6,275 bases of DNA from Deltaproteobacteria bacterium (GCA_016874875.1 VGTA01000214.1:1-6275); one strand, 5' to 3'. Numbered from the stretch's first letter, positions 1 through 6,125 are shown. Numbers and translations are program-made. Notes: generated by a model from the letters alone, not told the origin.

Positions 1-230
1 GGAGGGGGGGCGCCAAAGCCCTGGGGGGGGGCGCCGAGGGGAGGGGCGCTCGCCCGCGCCGCGGCGCGCGCCGCCGCCTGCGCGAGGAACTGGTCGCGCT
101 GCTCGGTGGGGAAGGGGCGGGTGGGGACGCCCTGCTGCCCGCCCTGCTGCCCGCCCTGCTGCCCGCCCTGCTGCCCGCTCTGCTGTCCGCCCTGCTGTCC
201 GCCGCGCGGGTCTTGGTTCTGTGTGGCCAT
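1..230 (-). CDS. Gly/Gln-repeat protein, N-terminal part only (runs off left edge)
   Basis: An open frame starts with ATG at 230-228 and stays open for 76 codons to the window edge, so the C terminus is missing. The start is supported by AAAGGAG seven bases upstream and by a 12-base gap from the previous gene, which implies co-transcription. Residues 10-34 are six GGQQ-type units (one reads SGQQ), followed by a short stretch with charged residues (PTEQRDQFLAQ, about 41-51), an Ala/Arg helix-like segment (52-60) and a Pro/Gly-rich stretch (GAPPQGFGAPP). There is no signal peptide or membrane segment in the visible part, so the protein probably begins in the cytoplasm. The N terminus should be disordered. 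I do not recognise the family; a folded domain could lie beyond the edge. The reading frame is well supported, the function is unknown. Confidence 0.75.
   Translation of the reverse strand, partial: MATQNQDPRGGQQGGQQSGQQGGQQGGQQGGQQGVPTRPFPTEQRDQFLAQAAARAAARASAPPLGAPPQGFGAPP
131..202 (-). repeat. 12-base tandem repeat, six copies, coding GGQQ
   Basis: On the plus strand the unit CCTGCTGCCCGC occurs in four perfect copies (131-178), followed by two copies with one or two changes (179-190 and 191-202). It is in frame with the gene covering 1-230 and encodes Gly-Gly-Gln-Gln units. The perfect copies lie at the downstream end of the coding array and the diverged ones at the upstream end, as expected if copy number has changed recently by slippage. 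Confidence 0.9.
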
Positions 231-237
231 CTCAGCG

Positions 238-244
238 CTCCTTT
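238..244 (-). promoter_or_regulatory. Shine-Dalgarno site for the Gly/Gln-repeat gene
   Basis: AAAGGAG lies seven bases before the ATG at 230. Its first two bases are also the last two bases of the TAA stop codon of the preceding gene (243-245), so ribosomes finishing that gene end on this site. This fits translational coupling. Confidence 0.75.
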
Positions 245-902
245 AGCTCTCCTGTGACTCTTTGCCCTCTGGTCGCGCCGAATCAGCGCCCTGGGCCCCC
301 GCCCCGCGCGGCCCGCCCGCCCCCGTCAGCGCGGAGGCGCGCAGCGGCCAGCGCGCCCCCGCCTCCCCCCCCGGCCCCGCCGCCCGCGCGCTCAGCAGCG
401 CGAGCGCCTGGTCGAGGGGACGGACGTCGAGCCACTCCCCCTCCCCCACCGCCTCAAGGGCGCCCTCCTCCGTAAAGTTGAGCTCGCAGGCGGTCAGCGC
501 CAGCGCGGCGCCGGGCGCTCCCTGGGCGCCCCCCTCCAGCGCCTCCACGGGCACCAGCAGCGGCGCGCCGTGGGTGCGGCACACCACCGGGCGCGCCTCA
601 TAGACCACGCACTCGCCCTCCGCGCTCAGGAGGGCGCAGCGCGCGCCGCCGTGGGGGTCGTCGCGCTCTAGGGCCAGCGCGGCGCGCGCCACCTCGGGGC
701 GCGCGGCGAGGTGGTCGGCGAGGGCGAGCGCCTCCACCCGACTCACCGATAGCCCCGGCGCGCAGCAGGCGTGGCAGCCCGCCGCGCAGCGCATGTGCGC
801 CCCCTGCCGCGCCGAGATGTGCTCAAAGCGGCGCCCCACCGCCCCTAGGAGCTGCGCGTAGAGCCCAAGCGCCCCCCCGTCGCCCCCGCTCACACCGCTC
901 AC
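243..902 (-). CDS. YkgJ-family cysteine-cluster protein (CxxxCxxCC)
   Basis: This 219-residue protein starts at GTG 902, nine bases after the stop of the gene before it. A GGGGG stretch is the only Shine-Dalgarno candidate. A GTG three codons later is possible; the next Met (37) is too late because it would leave only one residue ahead of the cysteine cluster. The diagnostic pattern is Cys39-x3-Cys43-x2-Cys46-Cys47, then Cys89, Cys98 followed by VVYEARPVVCRTHG (Cys108, His111), and Cys139 in a C-x-LNF motif. This matches the YkgJ / CxxCxxCC zinc- or iron-chelating family (PF03692), whose members bind a metal or Fe-S cluster and whose substrates are mostly unknown. There is no signal peptide, so a cytoplasmic location is likely. 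The last 50 or so residues are an Ala/Gly-rich tail without cysteines, probably disordered. The family call is firm; the function is not known. Confidence 0.85.
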   Translation of the reverse strand: MSGVSGGDGGALGLYAQLLGAVGRRFEHISARQGAHMRCAAGCHACCAPGLSVSRVEALALADHLAARPEVARAALALERDDPHGGARCALLSAEGECVVYEARPVVCRTHGAPLLVPVEALEGGAQGAPGAALALTACELNFTEEGALEAVGEGEWLDVRPLDQALALLSARAAGPGGEAGARWPLRASALTGAGGPRGAGAQGADSARPEGKESQES

Positions 903-911
903 GCCGCCCCC

Positions 912-3890
912 TCAGCGCTCAACGAACGTGCTCGAGGTGACGCCGTAGCTCGCCCAGCGCGCGCCGTTGATGTCGAGGTAGGTGAAGTCGTCATAGTCAA
1001 AGCGCCCCTGCGCCACAAAGGGCGTCACGTTGAGGAACATAAAGCCGCCGTTGAGCCCCACCTCGCCGGCGAGGGACGAGAGGCGCGGAATCTGCACCTC
1101 CGTCATCGACGAGGGCACCACGTAGCGCCACAGCGGCGTGGGGGGCCCCAGGGCGGGCTCCGACACCTCCACCACCGTGGCGGAGGGGGGGGCGATGGGC
1201 CCGTCGTAGCCCCCCGTCAGGCGCCAGCTGATCACGCGGTCCTCGCCGAGCGCTGCGCCCGCGAGGGGGGCGTTGAGCACCGCGGCGGGGGCGAACGGCG
1301 TCACAAAGACCCCCGCGCTGTCCACGCGCGTGTCCTTGATGTTGATCGACAGCGGCGTGTTGTCGGCGCTCTGGGCGTTGAAGGCGAGGTTGATCATAAA
1401 GAGCTGAACGTCGTCGCCCCACCCGTCGAGGCGCGGCATCTCCGACAGCGACAGGTTGGGGGTGAGGTCCACGACCACGTTGTCGAGCTGCCAGAAGCCC
1501 TCGGCGCCAAAGTTGATGCTGGGGAGCACGGCGTAGTAGGTCACCCCCGCCTGCGGGTCGTAGGGGGGGTTGTCGAAATCCACAGGGAACTCAAAATCGA
1601 GGGGGTGGTCGAGCTCCACGAACAGCCCGTCCGTCACCTCCCCCGAGCGCGCCGCCACAAAGCGGCGCGCGCCCATCACCGACGGCTCGAGCTCCGCGCG
1701 CATCTCCCAGTACTCGAGCTCGCCGCGCTGGTAGGCGTCGAGCGTCAAGCGGGGCAGGCGGCCCGCGGTGGCCACCACCGCCAGCTCGCCGAGGCGCGCC
1801 GTGATCTCAAACGGCCCGTCCTCCAAGAGCAGCCCCCCCGGCCCGGGCGGGGGCAGCTCCTCGCGGTTACGGGGCTGGTCGTGCGTCGTCTCCACCACCA
1901 CCACGTTCACGAACACCTCGCTGCTCGGCTTGGGGATCAGGTCGAGCCCGCGCACGGCGCCGCGCAGGGTGGCGGGGGGCACGCCGGGCGGGGGCATCCC
2001 CTGCCCCTCGGGCTGCGGAAACAGCAAGATCGTGACGTTCTCCACGCCCACGCGCTCCACCGTCGTCACCTCAAACCCCTCCTTGGCGGCGGTGAGGGTG
2101 GCGGGGGCGCTGAGGCGCGGGTGCGAGAGCGTGTCGCGCCCATCGGCGCCCGTCTGGCCCTCCAAGACCAGCTGCTCGCGCGTCACCAGCAAGAGGTACA
2201 CCTCCGGCTCCGGCTCAAAGGTGCTCGCGTTGAGCACCGTCACGTTGAGCGACACCTCGAGCCCGCCCCCCCACACGCCGCCGTACTGCGAGGTGGGGTC
2301 AAAGTACTCATAGCCCGAGTCGAGCGCGTCGCGCGCGAAGGGCGTGCGCGCCAGCACGTCCACCGACCCCGCTGCCCCCGGCGGGGTGACGCCGAGGGCG
2401 GTGAGCTCGTCGATCACCTGCAGGTCGAGGAGCGGCTGCTCGCCCACCAGCACCTCCATCTCGGGGGTGAAGCCCTGCCCGCTCAGCTCTAGGAGCGTCC
2501 CGCCGGCGATGGAGCCGCGGTTGGGGAACACGGAGGTGAGGGCGAGCGCCTGAAAGTAGGTGTATGCGCCCACGAGCTCTTGGCGCTGCGCCCCCTGCCG
2601 CGCCACCACGTCCACCGCCCCCGCCGCCCCCGGGGGGGTCACGCAGCGCGCGCGGTGGGCGTCGAGCACCTCGCAGGAGGCGAGGCGGTCGTCAAAGGAG
2701 ACGCTCAGGCCCTGCGTGAAGCCGCTGCCCGCCACATACACCTCCTGCCCGCCGGCGAGGGGCCCGCTGCGCGGCGCCACCCCCGCCACGGCGAACCCGG
2801 CGGCGGCCTCGTCATAATACACAAACGCCTCCGGCAGCTCGAGCTCGCCGTTCTCGTTGAGCACGCTCAGACTCACGGGCCCAGGCGCGTCGCCGCGCGG
2901 AGTCGTGAAGCGCAGACTCGCCCCGTCCGCCGCCTGCACCTCCGCCGCCCGCGCCCCGAGACTCACCCGCGACCGCGCCTCGAGGCCGCGCCCGTCCGCC
3001 ACCACGGCGGTGCCCCCGCCGAGCGGCCCCACCGGCGGCGTGAGGCGCGTCACCTCGAGGCGCTCGTAGTAGTAGAACCCGCCCTGCAGCGCCACGTCGC
3101 CGTTGGCGCTCTGCACGCGCACGTTCACGGCCCCTGCCGCCGCCGCGGGGGTGACGGCGCTGAGGGTGCCGTTGGGGTTGCGGCGAATCGACGTGGCGCG
3201 CACGCCGCCGAACTGCACCGTGGTGTCCTCGGTGAAGCCCTCGCCCGCCAGCGTCACCACCGTGCCGCCGCTCGTGGGGCCGCGTGCCGGATTCACCTGA
3301 TCGACGCGCAGGGGCACGTAGTAGGTAAAGCCGCGCTCGAGGGTGTCCTGCGAGGGCACCACCGCGCCCATCTCCACGCGCTCCGCGTACACCACCACGT
3401 CCACGGCGTCGAGCACCTCCCCTGGGGGCGTGGTGCAGCGGGCGCGCGAGGCGCTCTCCACGCGCAGGTCAGCGCAGATCACGCGGTCGAACGTCACCAC
3501 CATACCCTCCACGAAGCCTGTGCCCACGATCTGCACCTCCTCCCCGCCCACCTGCGCGCCGCGGCTGGGCACCACGGAGTTGAGGGTGAGGGGGCGCAGC
3601 GGCGCGGGCGGCTCGAGGTCGGGCGGCGGGGGGGGCGCCATGTCCTCCGGCGGGGCGGCGTCGGGGTCGGGGGTGGGGGCGGCGCCGCCGAGGTCGCCCT
3701 CCTCAGGGCGCATGTCGGCGGGCGGCGCCGTCATGTCGGCGGGCGCCCCGGCGGCGCCCCCCGCCTCGGGCGAGGGCGCCGGGTCGGCGTCGCAGGCGGC
3801 GAGGAGCGCGAGGAGCGCGAGGAGCGCGCGGCGGCGGAGGGGGGCGCGGGGCTCGGGGTGCGGTCGATGTGAGGTGTGCACGGTGTGCAT
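912..3890 (-). CDS. lipoprotein with five tandem IPT/TIG domains
   Basis: This 992-residue protein is predicted to be exported and anchored by lipid. Residues 1-33 form a signal peptide with Arg19-Arg21, an (ALL)3 hydrophobic core and the lipobox L30-A-A-C33. Residues 34-98 are a Pro/Ala/Asp linker with five Asp-Met or Asp-Leu pairs. Five IPT/TIG beta-sandwich domains follow, roughly at 100-192, 193-276, 277-361, 365-447 and 448-531. They share the pattern P-x-x-G-x-x-x-G-G near the start, GxGF in the middle, TPPG in several copies, and a closing aromatic strand (TYY, YYY, VYY, TYF, YEYF). Domains 1 and 4 each hold a cysteine pair (139/152, 406/416), probably disulfides. Residues 544-620 resemble a carboxypeptidase-regulatory-like fold; the rest up to 992 is unassigned. 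TIG domains commonly mediate surface binding, so adhesion is an inference. The ATG at 3890 is backed by AAAGGAG nine bases upstream. Confidence 0.9.
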   Translation of the reverse strand: MHTVHTSHRPHPEPRAPLRRRALLALLALLAACDADPAPSPEAGGAAGAPADMTAPPADMRPEEGDLGGAAPTPDPDAAPPEDMAPPPPPDLEPPAPLRPLTLNSVVPSRGAQVGGEEVQIVGTGFVEGMVVTFDRVICADLRVESASRARCTTPPGEVLDAVDVVVYAERVEMGAVVPSQDTLERGFTYYVPLRVDQVNPARGPTSGGTVVTLAGEGFTEDTTVQFGGVRATSIRRNPNGTLSAVTPAAAAGAVNVRVQSANGDVALQGGFYYYERLEVTRLTPPVGPLGGGTAVVADGRGLEARSRVSLGARAAEVQAADGASLRFTTPRGDAPGPVSLSVLNENGELELPEAFVYYDEAAAGFAVAGVAPRSGPLAGGQEVYVAGSGFTQGLSVSFDDRLASCEVLDAHRARCVTPPGAAGAVDVVARQGAQRQELVGAYTYFQALALTSVFPNRGSIAGGTLLELSGQGFTPEMEVLVGEQPLLDLQVIDELTALGVTPPGAAGSVDVLARTPFARDALDSGYEYFDPTSQYGGVWGGGLEVSLNVTVLNASTFEPEPEVYLLLVTREQLVLEGQTGADGRDTLSHPRLSAPATLTAAKEGFEVTTVERVGVENVTILLFPQPEGQGMPPPGVPPATLRGAVRGLDLIPKPSSEVFVNVVVVETTHDQPRNREELPPPGPGGLLLEDGPFEITARLGELAVVATAGRLPRLTLDAYQRGELEYWEMRAELEPSVMGARRFVAARSGEVTDGLFVELDHPLDFEFPVDFDNPPYDPQAGVTYYAVLPSINFGAEGFWQLDNVVVDLTPNLSLSEMPRLDGWGDDVQLFMINLAFNAQSADNTPLSINIKDTRVDSAGVFVTPFAPAAVLNAPLAGAALGEDRVISWRLTGGYDGPIAPPSATVVEVSEPALGPPTPLWRYVVPSSMTEVQIPRLSSLAGEVGLNGGFMFLNVTPFVAQGRFDYDDFTYLDINGARWASYGVTSSTFVER
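3799..3825 (-). repeat. 9-base tandem repeat encoding the signal-peptide core
   Basis: The plus-strand unit GCGAGGAGC is present in three exact copies. On the coding strand it produces the Ala-Leu-Leu triplets that form the hydrophobic core of the TIG lipoprotein signal peptide. A copy-number change would lengthen or shorten that core by three residues without shifting the frame. Confidence 0.85.
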
Positions 3891-3899
3891 GGCGAGGGA

Positions 3900-3906
3900 C
3901 TCCTTT
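3900..3906 (-). promoter_or_regulatory. Shine-Dalgarno site for the TIG lipoprotein gene
   Basis: AAAGGAG stands nine bases before the ATG at 3890. It is the same heptamer seen ahead of the Gly/Gln-repeat gene and fixes the start of the TIG lipoprotein. Confidence 0.75.
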
Positions 3907-3924
3907 GACGCAGGGAGAGGTCAG

Positions 3925-3992
3925 GGCGGCGCAAGAGGCGGCGCAAGAGGCGGCGCAAGAGGCGGCGCAAGAGGCGGCGCAAGAGGCGGCGC
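3925..3992. repeat. intergenic 12-base tandem repeat, five copies plus a partial one
   Basis: The plus-strand unit GGCGGCGCAAGA is present in five identical copies (3925-3984), followed by the first eight bases of a sixth. It fills more than half of the 127-base gap between the IgGFc-like gene and the TIG lipoprotein gene, upstream of the latter's ribosome binding site. It contains no convincing -10 hexamer on the minus strand and is not an obvious terminator. In the transcript it reads as repeated TCTTGCGCCGCC. Confidence 0.9.
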
Positions 3993-4017
3993 GTGCAAGG
4001 GCGGGCGCCGGGGGGGA

Positions 4018-6054
4018 TCACGGCGCGGGGGGAATCACCTCGCCGCTCTCGGGGTCCACCACGTTGAGGTTGAGGCCGCCGGGATAGCCATACGACACGT
4101 ACTCATCATACCCATAGACGAGCACCCCCACCGGCACATCCGAGATGAGGAGGTGCACGCCGTCGCCGATGGGGAAGCGCGCCACCTGCCACGGGCTGTC
4201 GCCCACCGGCTCCCAGCCCGACACGACGCGGTCATCAAAGAACACCTCCGCGCCCACCGGCGCGATCACCGATGTGTAGTCAAAGGTGTACTTGTTGGGG
4301 GCCAAGAACACAAAGTCCGTACGGAACTGCGCGCTCGGGATCGCCATCAAGAACGCCGGGTCGCCCGTGCCCGCGTCCCCCGGCTCGAGGCCGCCGCGCA
4401 CGTTGGGGTTGGGGGCGTGCTCGCCCGCCAAGAACTGCCCCACGGAGATGGGCTTGTCGCTGACGATCTCAAAGTGCTCGCGGCTGCCAAACTCAAACCA
4501 CTCGCCGGCGTTGAGGATGGGAATCTCCTCCTGCGGCGGGTGAGTCTCGACCTTGGTGTTATCGTAGGCGGCGAGGATGCGCCAGTAGTCGCGCTCGAGG
4601 CCGCGGTCAAAGCTCTTGGAGGCCACGTAGCGACTCCCCCAGGTGTTGATGGGGAACATCTGCTGCTCGAGGTGGTCGGCGCAGCACACGTTAAAGAACG
4701 CGTCATTGCAGTCATAGCTGCTCTCGCAGCGCGTGAGGCCGTCATACTCACACACGCCCTCCCGCGTGCGCGGGTCCACGTTGACGCAGTGGTTGGTGTT
4801 GGGGACGTTGGCCGCCTCGCTGCCCCCAAAGACCACCACGGGGCGATCCGACGTCACGCGCGACCCTGTGAGGTCGGCGCCGGCGGCGCGGGTCTGGAGG
4901 CTGAGCACGTCAAAGGCGTTGAGCACCACATCAAACGTCTCCCCAGGCTCTAGGGCGGGGATGTCGCCCACCGGCCCCGCCTGCGTGGGCGCCGTCACCG
5001 TCACCGACACCACCGTGGGCTCCTCGGAGATGCCCACCACGGTCAGGTAGCCGCGCAGCGAATCAAAGCTCTGCTCGCGCGTCATCACCAGGTAGTCGTC
5101 GCCCACCACGTGGCTCGGCAGGAGGAGAGAGGCGTCATTGCTAAAGACCCCCTCGTTCTCAAGGGGGTTGAACTGGTACGCCACGATGGGCACGCCGCTG
5201 CGGATGTGGTAGGCGAGGGGGGCGAGCGTGGTGCCGTCCACGTCGCGGCGGGGCAGGCTGAAGATGTGGAGTCCGAGCGGCGGCAGCACCGCCTGCGCCA
5301 CGATGCCCTCGTTGTTGTACACGGTGACCTCGCCGGTGATCTCTGGGTGAGGATTCGACACCACCACCGCGAACGGCGCGCCCGCCGCGTCGAGCACCTC
5401 GCCGCCGCCGGTGAGGAAGGCGTTGTCGAGGTCCACGGCCCAGTAGTCGCACCCGATGTTGGTCTTGACCTTCTCGTTGATCACGCACAGGGGCGTGCAC
5501 ACCCCGAGGTCGCACTGCCGGCCCGTGGTGTCGCCCTGGCAGCGCTCCGCCACCACAAAGGCGCTCCCCGCTGCGTTGCACTCCACCACCGTCTCGTCAT
5601 CCTGGCAGCGGCGCTCCCCGGGCGCGCAGAGGGGCTCCGCGCACGAGGCCGCCGCCCCCGCGCCCTCCACGCACCCGCCCACGCACGGCTCGCTGCGCCA
5701 CGCGCCGTCCTCCTGGCACACGGCGAGGGTGGCGGTGTCGGCGCAGCGCACGGCGCCCGGCGCGCAGGGGGGGGGCGCGCCGAGGTCGGGGGCCCCCGCC
5801 CCAGCGCCGAGGTCCGCGGCGAGCGCCCCCGCCTGCGCCCCCGCCTGCGCCCCCGCCTGCGCCCCCGCCTGCGCCCCCGCCTGTGTTCCCGCCTGCGCCT
5901 GCGCCCCCGCGCCCTGAGAGTCATCATCGCACGCGGAGAGGGTCAGCACCCCTAAAGAAACCCCTAAAGAAAGCGAGCGGAGCCCCGAGGTGCGCGGGGC
6001 GGGGGGCGCGGCGGGGCGACGCGCGGCGGCTGGGCGGAGAGGGGAGGTCTTCAT
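4018..6054 (-). CDS. cysteine-rich lipoprotein with IgGFc-binding-like domain
   Basis: I chose ATG 6054 (678 residues) because AGGAG lies ten bases upstream; an in-frame TTG at 6096 lacks such a site and would add 14 residues. Residues 1-42 are a lipoprotein signal peptide ending in L39-S-A-C42, followed by DDD. Residues 49-77 are AGAQ-type repeats, then a linker with two Asp-Leu pairs. Residues 97-190 hold two related cysteine-rich modules, each with a C-x6-C-x8-C core. From about 202 (GCDYWAVDLDN) to 660 (YGYDEYVSYGYPGGL) the protein matches the IgGFc-binding protein N-terminal-like family (PF17517), with hallmarks such as IVAYQFNPL, FSNDASLLLP, DLTGS, VVFGG, CADHLEQQMFP, WG and VGQFL. A second cluster of six cysteines (423-458) sits inside it. 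Bacterial members are found in Myxococcota and related groups and their role is unknown; immunoglobulin binding should not be assumed. A surface or periplasmic location with many disulfides is likely. Confidence 0.88.
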   Translation of the reverse strand: MKTSPLRPAAARRPAAPPAPRTSGLRSLSLGVSLGVLTLSACDDDSQGAGAQAQAGTQAGAQAGAQAGAQAGAQAGALAADLGAGAGAPDLGAPPPCAPGAVRCADTATLAVCQEDGAWRSEPCVGGCVEGAGAAASCAEPLCAPGERRCQDDETVVECNAAGSAFVVAERCQGDTTGRQCDLGVCTPLCVINEKVKTNIGCDYWAVDLDNAFLTGGGEVLDAAGAPFAVVVSNPHPEITGEVTVYNNEGIVAQAVLPPLGLHIFSLPRRDVDGTTLAPLAYHIRSGVPIVAYQFNPLENEGVFSNDASLLLPSHVVGDDYLVMTREQSFDSLRGYLTVVGISEEPTVVSVTVTAPTQAGPVGDIPALEPGETFDVVLNAFDVLSLQTRAAGADLTGSRVTSDRPVVVFGGSEAANVPNTNHCVNVDPRTREGVCEYDGLTRCESSYDCNDAFFNVCCADHLEQQMFPINTWGSRYVASKSFDRGLERDYWRILAAYDNTKVETHPPQEEIPILNAGEWFEFGSREHFEIVSDKPISVGQFLAGEHAPNPNVRGGLEPGDAGTGDPAFLMAIPSAQFRTDFVFLAPNKYTFDYTSVIAPVGAEVFFDDRVVSGWEPVGDSPWQVARFPIGDGVHLLISDVPVGVLVYGYDEYVSYGYPGGLNLNVVDPESGEVIPPAP
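5823..5894 (-). repeat. 12-base tandem repeat coding Gln-Ala-Gly-Ala
   Basis: The plus-strand unit GCGCCCCCGCCT is present in five exact copies (5823-5882) followed by one diverged copy (5883-5894), with a further fragment beyond it. It encodes the AGAQ repeats just after the lipidated cysteine of the IgGFc-like lipoprotein. Repeat number sets the length of the tether between the membrane anchor and the cysteine-rich modules. Confidence 0.9.
5949..5972 (-). repeat. two-copy 12-base repeat in the signal peptide of the IgGFc-like lipoprotein
   Basis: CCCCTAAAGAAA is present in two exact adjacent copies on the plus strand. On the coding strand it encodes the repeated SLGV of the hydrophobic core and uses TTA leucine codons twice. 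TTA is rare in such a GC-rich context, so this duplicated block stands out as an A+T-rich patch. Confidence 0.85.
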
Positions 6055-6064
6055 GCGGTCCGGA

Positions 6065-6069
6065 CTCCT
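6065..6069 (-). promoter_or_regulatory. Shine-Dalgarno site deciding the start of the IgGFc-like gene
   Basis: AGGAG lies ten bases before ATG 6054. This is slightly long spacing but clearly better than anything before the upstream TTG at 6096, so it favours the shorter protein. Confidence 0.65.
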
Positions 6070-6119
6070 GAGGCGTCGTGGCTGCTTTGGGCTCAAGCGT
6101 CAGCGCGCGAGCAGGGGCG

Positions 6120-6125
6120 AGTATA
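6120..6125 (-). promoter_or_regulatory. probable -10 promoter element for the lipoprotein operon
   Basis: The minus strand reads TATACT, one mismatch from the TATAAT consensus, in an otherwise GC-rich setting. Transcription would start near 6113, giving a leader of about 60 bases before ATG 6054. No good -35 is visible at 16-18 bases spacing (the hexamer at 17 bases is TATGAA), so an activator may be needed or the site may be weak. Confidence 0.5.

Noticed and set aside
131..202. CRISPR-like array
   Set aside because: The units are contiguous 12-mers without spacers and are in frame with a coding sequence, so this is a simple tandem repeat.
2580..3872. Plus-strand open frame (430 codons) rich in His/Arg/Ala
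   Set aside because: Its composition is the typical shadow of a GC-rich gene read on the opposite strand, and it lies entirely inside the five-TIG lipoprotein gene.
3869..4087. Plus-strand frame with EAAQ repeats, resembling a helical repeat peptide
   Set aside because: All frames through the 12-base array are open and yield a repeat peptide, so this is uninformative. It has no Shine-Dalgarno site and is antisense to both flanking gene ends.
3343..4953. Long plus-strand open frame (536 codons) with GGAR repeats
   Set aside because: It is antisense to two well-supported genes. Its repeats are just the complementary reading of the intergenic 12-base array, and long antisense frames are expected when stop codons are rare at this GC content.
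5110..5955. Plus-strand open frame (281 codons) with RLRP repeats
   Set aside because: It is antisense to the IgGFc-like gene, and its Leu-Arg-Pro repeats are the reverse reading of the QAGA array. There is no domain or ribosome binding site support.
6055..6096. TTG at 6096 as the start of the IgGFc-like lipoprotein
   Set aside because: It lacks a Shine-Dalgarno site, whereas ATG 6054 has AGGAG ten bases upstream and gives a more normal signal-peptide length.
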